64,000 nt of DNA from Streptomyces sp. NBC_00461. Lineage in GTDB: Bacteria > Actinomycetota > Actinomycetes > Streptomycetales > Streptomycetaceae. The stretch covers positions 6,729,001 to 6,793,000 of the forward strand of contig NZ_CP107902.1 of assembly GCF_036013935.1 (NCBI RefSeq). Direction: 5' to 3'. Shown one piece after another: positions 33,166-42,555 of the stretch. The notes below the pieces were generated by a model. The model was not told where the DNA came from. It worked only from the letters and a program-made list of their open reading frames with translations, and searched no databases. The stretch's first letter is position 1. The number at the start of each line of letters is the position of its first letter. The position numbers were made by a program, and so were the translations under genes.

Positions 33166-36100
33166 ATGACAACGGCCACCAACGGCAGCACCACTCACGA
33201 CCGTTCCGACCTGCTGCGCCGCGCCCTGGTCGAGCTGAAGACCGCGCGCGCCGAGGCCGCCGAAGCCAAGAAGGCCCTCACCGAGCCGATTGCTGTGGTG
33301 GGGGTGGGGTGTCGTTTTCCTGGTTCTGGTGGGGGTGTTGAGGGTTTTTGGGATCTGTTGACGCGGGGTGGGTCCGGGGTGGGGTTGGTGCCGGGGGACC
33401 GGTGGGATGTGGAGGCGTTCTTCGACGCTGATCCGGAGGTGCCGGGGCGGACGTATGCGCGGCATGGCGGGTTTGTGGATGGGGTGCGGGAGTTTGATGC
33501 GGGGTTGTTCGGGATTCCGCCGCGGGAGGCGGTGCGGGTGGATCCGCAGCATCGTCTGGTGCTGGAGGTGGTGTGGGAGGCGCTGGAGCATGCGGGGGTG
33601 GCGCCGGATTCTTTGCGGGGCAGTCGTACGGGTGTGTTTGTGGGGATGGGTGGGAGTGATTATGAGCGGTTGACGGCTTCGGGTGGGGATGTGTCGGGGC
33701 TGGATGGTTATACGGCGACGGGGGGTGCGCTGAATTTCGCGGCGAACCGGGTGTCGTATGTGCTGGGGCTTGAGGGTCCGAGTCTGGTGGTGGATACGGC
33801 GTGTTCGTCGTCGTTGGTGGCGTTGCATCTGGCGTGTCAGGCGTTGCGGGCTCGGGAGTGTGAGCGGGCGCTGGTGGGTGGGGTGAATCTGCTGTTGTCG
33901 CCGGGGACGACGGTGGCGTTGTCGAAGGCGCGGATGTTGTCGCCGGAGGGGTTGTGCAAGACCTTCGATGCTTCGGCGGATGGTTATGTGCGGGGTGAGG
34001 GCTGCGGTGTGGTGGTGCTGCGGCCGCTTGCGGACGCGCTCGCGGAGGGGCAGGACGTCCTTGCGGTGATCAGGGGCTCCGCCGTCAACCAGGACGGGAA
34101 GAGTTCAGGACTCACCGTGCCGCGTGGACCGGCCCAACAGGAGGTGATCCGGCGGGCGTTGGCGGTCGGTGGGGTCGCTCCGGGTGATGTGGGTTATGTG
34201 GAGGCGCACGGGACGGGGACGCCGTTGGGTGATCCGATCGAGGTGCGGGCGCTGGCCGGGGTGCTGGGTGAGGGGCGTGCGGTGGACCGGCCGGTGGTGT
34301 TGGGGTCGGTGAAGACGAATATCGGGCATCTGGAGGCGGCGGCCGGTATCGCGGGTCTGATCAAGACGATTCTGGCGGTCGGTCGTGGGGTGATTCCGCC
34401 GCATCTGAACATGTCGACGCCTAATCCGTTGCTGGCGTGGGACGAGTTGCCGGTGCGGGTGGCGACGGAGTTGACGCCGTGGAACGAGGAGCGTCGGGTG
34501 GCGGGGGTGTCGTCGTTCGGGTTCGGCGGGACCAACGCGCATGTGATCGTGGAGTCCCCGCCCGCGCCGGCCGAGACGATCGTCGACGTCGCGGATCAGG
34601 GTCCGGTGGTGGTGAAGGTGTCCGGGCGCAACGAAGACGCCCTGCGCGCCTCCGCACAGCAACTCGCCGCGTTCGTACGGGACTCCGCGACCCCGGTCGC
34701 ACTGCACGGGGTGGCCTGGGAGGCCGGCGTGGGCCGGGCGGACCTGCCGCACCGGGCCGCCGTCGTGGCCGGCTCGCTGACCGAACTCGCCGACGGGCTC
34801 GGGCATATCGCCGAGGGCGGGTCGCTGCCCGCCGGCGTGGTGTCGGGCCGGCGCGACGAGACCGGCGCGCCCAGGATCGCCTTCCTGGCGCCCGATGGGG
34901 AGGCCACCGGGCTGCCGTCCGGCCTGTACGGGCGGATCGACGTGGTGACGGAGACCGTCGACGAGATATGCGAGGCCGTCGACCTGACACCGTCGGCACT
35001 GATCGCCTCCGACGCGGAGCCTCAGGGCGGCGGTGCGCTCGCGGCATACGCGGCGGCCGTGGCCCTGGGAGCCTGGTGGAAGTCCGTCGGCGTGGCCCCG
35101 GACGTTGTCGCCGGGCATGGCGCGGGCGCCTACGCGGCCGCCGCGCTCGCCGGAGTCCTCACCGTCGCCGACGGCGCGCGCCTCGTCGCCGCGGCCGACG
35201 ATCGGGAGACGCTGGCGAAAGTCCTCGCCGACATCGAACTGCGCCTGCCGGAGGTCGACTTCGTGTCGGACGCCACCGGCAAACCGGCCGGCGCCGAGGC
35301 GGTCACCGTCGACTATTGGCTGCGCCAGGCCGCCGAACCCGTCCCCTTCGAGGACGTGCTGTGGTCCACGCTGGGCATCCGGACCCGGGTCCTGGTCGAG
35401 CTGGGCTCGCCGGACCGGCGGCCGATGCTCGCTGAACTGGTCTCGGAGGGCGGACTGACCCGCGTCGCCTCCACGCCCCCCGCGGACACCACCGCCGACG
35501 CGCACGAGTGCCTGCTGCAGGCGCTGGCCCGCGTGTGGAGCGAGGGTGCCGACGCGAACTGGGCCCAGGTCAACGGCCCGCGGCCCGCCCGGGTACCCAA
35601 GCTGCCCACATACCCCTTCCAGCGCCGTACGTACTGGATGCAGCCCGCAGCCCACGACACCGCCGCCCAGGTCACCGCGCAGCCCGCCGCCGGTGACGCG
35701 GGTGCGGCGCTGCGCCCCCGCGTCCTCAAGGCGGCCACCGGGGACACGATCGGCGAGACCCGGCTGTCGCTGTCGGTCCTGCCGTTCCTCGCGGAACACC
35801 GGGTGCACGACCGGCTCGTCGTACCCGGCGTGGTCTACCTCGAACTGCTGCTGCGCTGCGCGGCGGAGACCTTCGACGGCCCGGTGCGCATCGAGGGTCT
35901 GGAACTGTCCCGGCCGCTGGTGCTGGGCGACGACGACGCGGCGACCGTCCAGGTCGTCATCTCTCCGGCCGAGTCAGGCCGGGCCCGGGCCCGGGTGTTC
36001 AGCGCGGACCCCAAGGGCGGCTGGCAGCAGCATCTGACCGTCGTGGTCGTCGAGGAGGAGCCCGCCTCCCCCGAGGACCCCGGCACCGGCACCCAGGCCT

Positions 36101-38253
36101 CGGCGGTCGACCTCCACGCCGTACGGGCACGCTGCGCCGAGAGCCTCGACGCGGACACCTTCTACCGGCAGGCCTGGCACCCCTCCTTCCGGCTCGGCCC
36201 CAGCTTCCGCCTGGTCCAGAGCGCCTCGCGGGGCCCCGGAGCGGCGGTGGGCACCCTGGTCCGGCCCGGCCCGGACGCCGAGGGGATCACCGCGGGGATC
36301 CGGCCGGAACTGCTCCTGCTCGACGCGTGCGTGCAACTGGTCGCGGTGGCCGCGCACTCCGGCACCGAGGGCTGGGACCAACGGCCCGTACGGCTGGGCA
36401 CCGGCTACCAGAAGATGGTCGTGCACCGGCCGGTGGAGGGCGCCGCACTGGAGTGCGCCGCCACGGTCCGGGACACCGCGGACGGTTCGGTCATCGGTGA
36501 CATCGCGCTCACCACGACGGACGGCACCCCCGTCGCCGACCTGCTGGGCGTTTCGTTCCGCCCGGTCGGCCCGCAGGTACTGAGCCGGCTGATCGCCGAA
36601 CGGGCCACCGGCGAGGGCGGATCCGGGGCGCCGGACGCGGCACCGGCGCCGGCCCGCGAGGTGCTCCTCGCGGCGGACCCGGTCCGGCGGCAGCGTCTCC
36701 TGCTCGATCACTTCGTACGGGTGCTGGCCGGCATTCTGGCGGCCGAGCCCGAGGAGGTGCACCCGGACACCCCGGTGACCGACCTGGCCGACTCGCTGAT
36801 GATGGCCGAGCTGCAGACCATGGTGGACCGGGACCTGGGCATCACGATCCCGATGGAGATGATCTTCGACGGCAGCGGGCTGCGCAGCCTGGCCGCCTGG
36901 GCCGCCGAGGAGTTGGTCGAAACCGCGGAAACGGCGGAAACGGCTGACACGGCTGACACGGCGCATGCCGCGGAAGCCTCACCCTCAGCCGTCGCCAGGG
37001 CGGCGGAGCCGGCACCCGTTGCCGCGCCGAAGCCCCGCCCGCGCCGCCGCAAGACCATGACCGTCGAGGAGATGGCCGGACGGGCGCGGCTGGAGGAGTC
37101 GATCGCCCCCGCCCTCCCGCCGGAGCCCGTGGGCACCGCCCCCGAGGCCACCCTGCTCACCGGCGCCACCGGATTCGTCGGCGCCTTCCTGCTCGCCGAA
37201 CTGCTCGACCGTCGCTCCGGCGACGTCCTGTGCCTGGTCCGCGCCGACGACGAGGCACATGCGCTCCGCCGGATCGTGGCCAATCTGGAGGCCTACGGCG
37301 TCGACCCGGAACCGTACCGGGAGCGCATCGTGCCGCTCGTCGGCGACCTCGGCGAGCCGTTGCTCGGGCTGGACGACGGCGCGTTCGCCGCACTGCACGC
37401 CCGGGTGGGCTCGATCATCCACTGCGGCGGCATGGTGAAGTGGACGTACCCCTACAGCGGTCTTGAGGACGCGAACGTCGCCGGTACCCGGGAGGTGCTG
37501 CGGCTGGCCACGGCCGGCGCGGCCCGGCCCGTGCACTTCATCTCCACCGTCGGTGTCTTCTCCTCCATCGACTACACCGCCGACCTGGTGCACGAGAGCG
37601 ACGACCTGCACAGCAGCGGAGCACTGGCGGTCGGCTACGCGCAGACCAAGTGGGTGGCCGAGCAGATGGTCCGCACCGCCCACGAACGCGGCGTACCGGT
37701 CACCATCCACCGCATCAACACCGGCGGGCACAGCCGTACGGGCTCCTTCAACCGTCTCGACCATCTGAACATGATGCTCAAGGGCTGCATCGAGGCCGGC
37801 ATCGCGCCGCAGGACGTGCGGATGCCCGTACAGCCCGCGCCGATCGACTACGTGGCCGCCGCCGTGGTGGAAGTGGCAGGCCGTCCCGAACTGAGCGGCC
37901 GCACCTTCCACCTGGTCAACCACGGGTCGCTGAGCTGGTCCCAACTCTTCGACCACGTAGAGGAGTTCGGCTACCCGATGCGGCGGCTGCCGTTCGACGA
38001 GTGGAAGGAGCGGGTGACCAACCGCAGCTCGGGAACCATGGCGCTGCTCGGCCTCGCGCCCTTCCTCAACGACACCGTCGACGACGTACGGCTGCCGCTG
38101 TCCGACTCGGCCGAGACCCGCTCGGCTCTCGACCCGGCCGGACTGGTCTGCCCGTCCCTGGACGCCGACCTCGTCCACACCTATCTGCGGCGCTTCGTCG
38201 CCACCGGCTTCGTCGACGCGCCGGCGCGGCCGGACGCACCGCAGCACGCCTGA
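33166..38253 (+). CDS. Type I PKS, terminal module: KS-AT(inactive)-DH-ACP-thioester reductase
   Basis: A protein of 1695 residues. An N-terminal docking helix (RSDLLRRALVELKTARAEAA) precedes KS3 (about 40-460, Cys213 intact). AT3 (about 560-825) is dead by sequence: GHGAG at 650-654 has Gly652 for the nucleophilic Ser, PGQG is PDGE, and compared with AT1 about 83 residues including the HAFH motif are missing. DH (about 850-1150) has His878 in HRVHDRLVVP and Asp1053 in LLDACVQ, so it may be active, although the motif Gly is Asp. ACP3 has Ser1210. A linker contains ETAETAETADTADT repeats. The terminal reductase has TGATGFVG (1332-1339) and Y1491/K1495, giving an aldehyde or alcohol. There is no KR in this module. 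ATG 33166 follows GGGGGAA. Confidence 0.95.
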   Translation: MTTATNGSTTHDRSDLLRRALVELKTARAEAAEAKKALTEPIAVVGVGCRFPGSGGGVEGFWDLLTRGGSGVGLVPGDRWDVEAFFDADPEVPGRTYARHGGFVDGVREFDAGLFGIPPREAVRVDPQHRLVLEVVWEALEHAGVAPDSLRGSRTGVFVGMGGSDYERLTASGGDVSGLDGYTATGGALNFAANRVSYVLGLEGPSLVVDTACSSSLVALHLACQALRARECERALVGGVNLLLSPGTTVALSKARMLSPEGLCKTFDASADGYVRGEGCGVVVLRPLADALAEGQDVLAVIRGSAVNQDGKSSGLTVPRGPAQQEVIRRALAVGGVAPGDVGYVEAHGTGTPLGDPIEVRALAGVLGEGRAVDRPVVLGSVKTNIGHLEAAAGIAGLIKTILAVGRGVIPPHLNMSTPNPLLAWDELPVRVATELTPWNEERRVAGVSSFGFGGTNAHVIVESPPAPAETIVDVADQGPVVVKVSGRNEDALRASAQQLAAFVRDSATPVALHGVAWEAGVGRADLPHRAAVVAGSLTELADGLGHIAEGGSLPAGVVSGRRDETGAPRIAFLAPDGEATGLPSGLYGRIDVVTETVDEICEAVDLTPSALIASDAEPQGGGALAAYAAAVALGAWWKSVGVAPDVVAGHGAGAYAAAALAGVLTVADGARLVAAADDRETLAKVLADIELRLPEVDFVSDATGKPAGAEAVTVDYWLRQAAEPVPFEDVLWSTLGIRTRVLVELGSPDRRPMLAELVSEGGLTRVASTPPADTTADAHECLLQALARVWSEGADANWAQVNGPRPARVPKLPTYPFQRRTYWMQPAAHDTAAQVTAQPAAGDAGAALRPRVLKAATGDTIGETRLSLSVLPFLAEHRVHDRLVVPGVVYLELLLRCAAETFDGPVRIEGLELSRPLVLGDDDAATVQVVISPAESGRARARVFSADPKGGWQQHLTVVVVEEEPASPEDPGTGTQASAVDLHAVRARCAESLDADTFYRQAWHPSFRLGPSFRLVQSASRGPGAAVGTLVRPGPDAEGITAGIRPELLLLDACVQLVAVAAHSGTEGWDQRPVRLGTGYQKMVVHRPVEGAALECAATVRDTADGSVIGDIALTTTDGTPVADLLGVSFRPVGPQVLSRLIAERATGEGGSGAPDAAPAPAREVLLAADPVRRQRLLLDHFVRVLAGILAAEPEEVHPDTPVTDLADSLMMAELQTMVDRDLGITIPMEMIFDGSGLRSLAAWAAEELVETAETAETADTADTAHAAEASPSAVARAAEPAPVAAPKPRPRRRKTMTVEEMAGRARLEESIAPALPPEPVGTAPEATLLTGATGFVGAFLLAELLDRRSGDVLCLVRADDEAHALRRIVANLEAYGVDPEPYRERIVPLVGDLGEPLLGLDDGAFAALHARVGSIIHCGGMVKWTYPYSGLEDANVAGTREVLRLATAGAARPVHFISTVGVFSSIDYTADLVHESDDLHSSGALAVGYAQTKWVAEQMVRTAHERGVPVTIHRINTGGHSRTGSFNRLDHLNMMLKGCIEAGIAPQDVRMPVQPAPIDYVAAAVVEVAGRPELSGRTFHLVNHGSLSWSQLFDHVEEFGYPMRRLPFDEWKERVTNRSSGTMALLGLAPFLNDTVDDVRLPLSDSAETRSALDPAGLVCPSLDADLVHTYLRRFVATGFVDAPARPDAPQHA
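33278..34670 (+). repeat. KS direct repeat, copy B
   Basis: The second copy of the 1393-base KS repeat (see 25464-26856). The repeat ends abruptly after AACTCGCCGC in both genes; beyond it, the two AT regions are related but clearly diverged. Confidence 0.92.
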
Positions 38254-38292
38254 GCCGGACGCACCAGAGCACACTCTGACAGGAGTTCACCG

Positions 38293-39501
38293 ATGACGAC
38301 CCTGGCCATCGATCTCACCAGCACCGAATACCGGCTCAACCCCTGGCCGCTGTACGCCAGGCTGCGCGACGAGTCCCCCGTCCACCATGTGCGGGGCGGC
38401 GCCGCGGACGGCTCGGACTTCTATGTGCTGAGCCGCTACGACGACGTCGCGCTCGCCCTGAAGGACAAGAAGCTGTTCTCGTCCCAGATCCGGCGGGACG
38501 ACTACATGAACCTGCCGATGCTGGTCAACCGCGACGCCCCGGAGCACACCCGGCTGCGCCACATGGCCAACCGCGCGTTCAACGCCCGTCTGGTCCGCAC
38601 GCTCGGCGACTGGGTGCAGACCCTCGTGGACGACCTGATGACCGAGGTGCTCTCGCACGACCGGGTGGAGTTCGTCGAGGCGTTCACCACCATGCTGCCC
38701 CTGCGCGTGGTCGGCGGCATGCTCGGCATCCCGCTCGACCGCAAGAAGGACCTGCGCCGCTGGTCGCAGGCGGTGATGGACAGCTTCGCGGTGGCCGCGG
38801 GCATGGATCCCGACGAGGCACCCGGGTTCTTCGAGGACCTGATGGAGTTCGGGAACTACATGGGCGACCTGGCCGCCGAGCGCAAGGGCAAGCCCAACCA
38901 GGAGGACATCCTGGGCGAGCTGGTCGTCCAGCACGAGGCGGGCGACCTGACCCGGGACGAACTGGTCACCATGGCCTGGTCGTTCGTCGCCGCAGGGCAC
39001 GAGACCACCATGAACCTGCTGGGCGGCGGCTTCCACATGCTGCTGAGCGACCCGGAACTGGCCAAGCGGATGCTGGCCGCTCCCGAGCGCTCCGGCGACT
39101 TCGCCGAGGAGTATCTGCGGCTGAACAGCCCCACCCAGTGGCTGCTGCGCCGCGCCAAGGAGGACGTCGAACTGCACGGGTCCGTCATCCCCGAGGGCGC
39201 GCTGGTGCACGTGCTGCTCGGCGCGGCCAACCGGGACCCGCGTCACTTCCCCGACCCCGACACCTTCGACCTGGACCGCCCCAACAGGGGCGACCACATG
39301 GCCTTCGGCGCGGGCCCGCACTTCTGCCCGGGCGCCGCCCTGTCCCGGCTGCTGGCCGACCGCGCCTTCCACGCCTACTACGACCACCTCGACCGGTTCT
39401 CCCTGGACCCCGAGGCGCCGGCCCAGTACCGCACCCGGCAGGGGTCGTACGGCATCGCGCGGATGGACGTTCTGGTGACACCGACCACGGGGGACAAGTG
39501 A
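38293..39501 (+). CDS. Cytochrome P450
   Basis: A protein of 402 residues, a soluble bacterial class P450 without membrane anchor. Visible motifs are the I-helix AGHETT (234-239), with His in place of the more usual acid-side Gly-Asp/Glu spacing but E237-T238 kept, the K-helix EYLR, and the haem loop FGAGPHFCPG with the ligand Cys345. ATG 38293 is preceded by AGGAG. It follows PKS2 by 39 bases and its stop overlaps the ligase start (TGATG), so it belongs to the PKS operon and most likely hydroxylates or epoxidises the polyketide or the fatty starter. The redox partner is not in the window. Confidence 0.95.
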   Translation: MTTLAIDLTSTEYRLNPWPLYARLRDESPVHHVRGGAADGSDFYVLSRYDDVALALKDKKLFSSQIRRDDYMNLPMLVNRDAPEHTRLRHMANRAFNARLVRTLGDWVQTLVDDLMTEVLSHDRVEFVEAFTTMLPLRVVGGMLGIPLDRKKDLRRWSQAVMDSFAVAAGMDPDEAPGFFEDLMEFGNYMGDLAAERKGKPNQEDILGELVVQHEAGDLTRDELVTMAWSFVAAGHETTMNLLGGGFHMLLSDPELAKRMLAAPERSGDFAEEYLRLNSPTQWLLRRAKEDVELHGSVIPEGALVHVLLGAANRDPRHFPDPDTFDLDRPNRGDHMAFGAGPHFCPGAALSRLLADRAFHAYYDHLDRFSLDPEAPAQYRTRQGSYGIARMDVLVTPTTGDK

Positions 39502-41258
39502 TGACGACAGCGACCACCCTTCCCACGACCTCCGCGACGCCCTCCGATCCGGCGGCGGAGACGACCCTGGACCGGTTCCTGCACCACGCCGAACGGCAGC
39601 CCACCGCACCGGCGTTCACCTTCCTCGACGACGACGGCGAGGTGCAGCGGACGCTGTCCTACGGCGAGCTGGACGCGACGGCGCGCAGCATCGCCGCCGG
39701 ACTGCGGTCCAGGCTGGCGCGCGGGGAGCGGGCACTGCTGCTGCTGCCCGAGGGCCTGGACTTCGTCCCCGCGTTCTTCGGCTGTCTCCAGGCCGGCGTC
39801 ATCGCCGTACCGGCGTACCCGCCGCTGCCGCTGCAGAACCGGCAGCGGATGGAGACCCTGAAGTCCATCGTCGACGACTGCCGGCCCGCCGCGGTGATCG
39901 TGGCCGTGCCGCCCGAGATGCTGGACACCGTGCGCTCGGTGATGCCGGACCTCGCGGACCTGTGGTGGACCACCGTGGCGGAGCTGTCCGCCGCCGACGC
40001 CGCCGACGCCCCGGACGACCACCGCCCCGGGCCGGACGACATCGCCTTCCTGCAGTACACCTCCGGCTCCACGGCGATGCCCAAGGGCGTGACGGTCACC
40101 CACCGGGCGCTCGCCCACAACGAGGAGATGATCCGGGAGTCCTTCGAGCACGACCAGGGACTCACCGGCGTGGGCTGGCTGCCGCTCTTCCACGACATGG
40201 GCCTGATCGGCCACGTGGTGCAGCCGTTGTGGATGGGCGGTCACTCGATCCTGATGTCACCGCTGACGTTCATCAGGCGGCCCGTCCGCTGGCTGCGGGC
40301 GATCTCCCAGTACCGGGCCACCACCAGCGGCGCACCCAACTTCGCGTACGACATGTGTGTCGCCCGCATTCGTGAGGAGGACTGCGAGGGCCTGGACCTG
40401 AGCAGCTGGAAGGTCGCCTACACGGGCGCAGAACCGGTGCGGGACCGCACCCTGCGCGCCTTCGCCGAACGCTTCGCCGCCCACGGCTTCGACTCCACCG
40501 CCGCCTACCCGTGCTACGGGCTCGCGGAGGCGACCCTGCTGGTCACCGGTGCCCGGGTGGCGGCCGAGCCCGTCCGGCTCACCGTGGACGACGAGGCACT
40601 GGGCGCCGGGCGGGTGCTGCCGGCCGACGTCGGGACGACGCTGGTCAGCAGCGGGATCACCCGCATGGACCGGGAAGTGGTCATCGTCGACCCGGACACC
40701 GCCGAACCGGTCGGGCCCGGCCGGGTGGGCGAGATCTGGATCGGCGGGCCTGACCTGCCCACCGGCTACTGGGGCAGGCCCCAGGTCAGCGACGAGGTCT
40801 TCGCCGCCAAGCCCGTCGGAGGCGGCGGCCCCTACCTGCGCTCCGGCGACCTGGGCTTCCTGCACGACGGCGAGCTGTACGTCACCGGGCGCTGCAAGGA
40901 CCTGATCATCGTCGGCGGCCGCAACCACTACCCCCAGGACCTCGAATTCACCGCGGAGCAGGCCCACTCCGCGCTGCGCACCGGCTGCTCCGCGGCGTTC
41001 GCGGTCGAGGACGGCGGAGCCGAACGCGCGGTGCTCGTGGCCGGCGCCGGGCAGGGCGCGGCCGGGACCGACGAGGCCGCTGCCGCCAAGCGCGCCGAGA
41101 TCGCGCGCGTGGTGCGCACCGCGGTCGCCGCCGCGCACGGCATCACCCTCGACGACGTGGTGGTGGTCGGTCCCAACGCGGTGCCCAGGACATCCAGCGG
41201 CAAGGTGCAACGTGGTGCCTGCCGGGCCGCCTACCTGCGAGGAGAGTACGCCCAGTGA
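39501..41258 (+). CDS. Fatty-acyl-AMP ligase
   Basis: A protein of 585 residues of the FAAL branch of adenylate-forming enzymes. Motifs are LQYTSGSTAMPKGVTVTHRA (A3), LPLFHDMGLIGHVVQPLWMG, FIRRPVRWLRAISQYRATTS and GAPNFAYDMC, which are characteristic of FAALs, then YGLAEATLLVTG (A5), YLRSGDLGFL (A7) and the late KDLIIVGGRNHYPQDLE. FAALs activate a carboxylic acid with ATP and pass it to a carrier protein rather than to CoA. The ATG at 39501 overlaps the P450 stop. The next gene encodes a free ACP and overlaps it, so ligase and ACP are almost surely partners that make the PKS starter. Confidence 0.95.
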   Translation: MTTATTLPTTSATPSDPAAETTLDRFLHHAERQPTAPAFTFLDDDGEVQRTLSYGELDATARSIAAGLRSRLARGERALLLLPEGLDFVPAFFGCLQAGVIAVPAYPPLPLQNRQRMETLKSIVDDCRPAAVIVAVPPEMLDTVRSVMPDLADLWWTTVAELSAADAADAPDDHRPGPDDIAFLQYTSGSTAMPKGVTVTHRALAHNEEMIRESFEHDQGLTGVGWLPLFHDMGLIGHVVQPLWMGGHSILMSPLTFIRRPVRWLRAISQYRATTSGAPNFAYDMCVARIREEDCEGLDLSSWKVAYTGAEPVRDRTLRAFAERFAAHGFDSTAAYPCYGLAEATLLVTGARVAAEPVRLTVDDEALGAGRVLPADVGTTLVSSGITRMDREVVIVDPDTAEPVGPGRVGEIWIGGPDLPTGYWGRPQVSDEVFAAKPVGGGGPYLRSGDLGFLHDGELYVTGRCKDLIIVGGRNHYPQDLEFTAEQAHSALRTGCSAAFAVEDGGAERAVLVAGAGQGAAGTDEAAAAKRAEIARVVRTAVAAAHGITLDDVVVVGPNAVPRTSSGKVQRGACRAAYLRGEYAQ

Positions 41259-41503
41259 GCACGAAGACCCTGACCCGGCGGCAGGTGCGGAGCTGGCTGG
41301 TCGGCCGGGTGGCCGAGCATCTCAAGGTCGCCCCCGAGACCGTCTCCCCGCAGGCCGTCTTCAGCGAGCTGGGACTGTCCTCCGTCCAGGCGGTCGAACT
41401 CACCGCGGAACTGGAGGACTTCAGCGGCCTGAAGATACCTCCCACGATGGTCTACGAGTACCCCACGATCGACGACGTCGCGGCGTACGTCGCCGGCCAG
41501 TGA
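41255..41503 (+). CDS. Stand-alone acyl carrier protein
   Basis: A protein of 82 residues, a complete ACP. The phosphopantetheine site is in SELGLSSVQAVELTAEL, where Ser43 replaces the serine of the DSL motif and Ser42 replaces the acid. The GTG start overlaps the ligase stop (GTGA). It has a relatively basic N terminus (TKTLTRRQVRSWLVGRV). It is the probable acceptor from the acyl-AMP ligase and donor to KS1 or to the KAS III enzyme that follows. Confidence 0.93.
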   Translation: MSTKTLTRRQVRSWLVGRVAEHLKVAPETVSPQAVFSELGLSSVQAVELTAELEDFSGLKIPPTMVYEYPTIDDVAAYVAGQ

Positions 41504-41520
41504 CGCGAGGAGACCCCGCC

Positions 41521-42555
41521 ATGGCACTCAGTCCTGTCCCCGGGGCGCGGATCGCGGCTCTGGGGCACTATCTCCCGGCCACCGTGCTGTCCACCGAGGC
41601 CGCCGCCGAGCGGCTCACGGTGGACGCGGAGTGGATCGTGGCGCGCACCGGGATCCGGGAACGCCGGCTGGCGGACCCGGACGAGACGGTCGCCGACATG
41701 GCCACGAGCGCGGCACGTCACGCGCTCACCAAGCTGTCCGCGGACCCCCGTTGCACCGACCCGGCGCAGGAGATCGACACGGTGATCGTGGCGACGTCCA
41801 GCGCGGAGTCCACCATGCCCACCACCGCGGCCCGGGTCGCGGCCCGGCTCGGGCTGGCGCAGCCGGCGGCGTTCGACCTCAACAACGCCTGCGCCGGGTT
41901 CTGCCATGCGCTGGCGGTCGCCGACGCGCTGATCCGGGCGGGCAGCAGTCGCGGCGCGTTGGTGATCGGCGCCGACAAGGCCAGCGCCTGGCTGGACTGG
42001 ACGGACCGGGACACCGCGATCCTCTTCGCGGACGGCGCCGGCGCGGCCGTGGTGCTGCCGCACGAGCGCCGGGCCATCGGGCCGGTGCGGTGGGGCAGTG
42101 CGGGAGAGCGCGCGGACCTCATCGCCATCGACCCGGTCGACCGGGTGCTGCGCCAGGAAGGCCGGGCGGTCTACCGCTGGGCCACCGGGCTGGGCTCCAC
42201 GGCCCGGGAGGTCTGCGACAACGCCGGCGTCAAGCCCGGCGACCTGGCCGCCTTCGTCCCCCACCAGGCCAATCTGCGCATCGTCGACGCACTCGCCCGG
42301 CACCTGAACCTGGACGGCGTCCCCGTCGCCACCGATGTCGTGGACACCGGCAACACCATGGCCGCGACGATCCCGATCGCGCTGTCCCGCATGACCAGCC
42401 GCCCCGAGGCCGAGGTACGGGGCAACGTGCTGCTGTTCGGCTTCGGCGCGGGGCTGGCGTACGCCGGACAGGTCGTCGACCTGGATCTGGCGTCGGCGTC
42501 TCCGGCAGCGGCGCCCTGTGAGCCGGTCGCGGTGAGCGTGGGCCGCGGTGACTGA
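41521..42555 (+). CDS. KAS III (FabH-like) ketosynthase or acyltransferase
   Basis: A protein of 344 residues with the complete FabH triad: Cys124 in NNACAGFCHAL, His248 in FVPHQANLRI and Asn278 in DTGNTMAAT. The entry helix W-I-x-x-R-T-G-I-x-x-R (EWIVARTGIRERR) is canonical. ATG 41521 is preceded by GAGGAG. In pathways such enzymes either start chain assembly by decarboxylative condensation with malonyl-ACP, or act as acyltransferases. Placement after the ligase-ACP pair suggests it handles that ACP. The last 20 residues (PAAAPCEPVAVSVGRGD) are an extra tail. Confidence 0.92.
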   Translation: MALSPVPGARIAALGHYLPATVLSTEAAAERLTVDAEWIVARTGIRERRLADPDETVADMATSAARHALTKLSADPRCTDPAQEIDTVIVATSSAESTMPTTAARVAARLGLAQPAAFDLNNACAGFCHALAVADALIRAGSSRGALVIGADKASAWLDWTDRDTAILFADGAGAAVVLPHERRAIGPVRWGSAGERADLIAIDPVDRVLRQEGRAVYRWATGLGSTAREVCDNAGVKPGDLAAFVPHQANLRIVDALARHLNLDGVPVATDVVDTGNTMAATIPIALSRMTSRPEAEVRGNVLLFGFGAGLAYAGQVVDLDLASASPAAAPCEPVAVSVGRGD

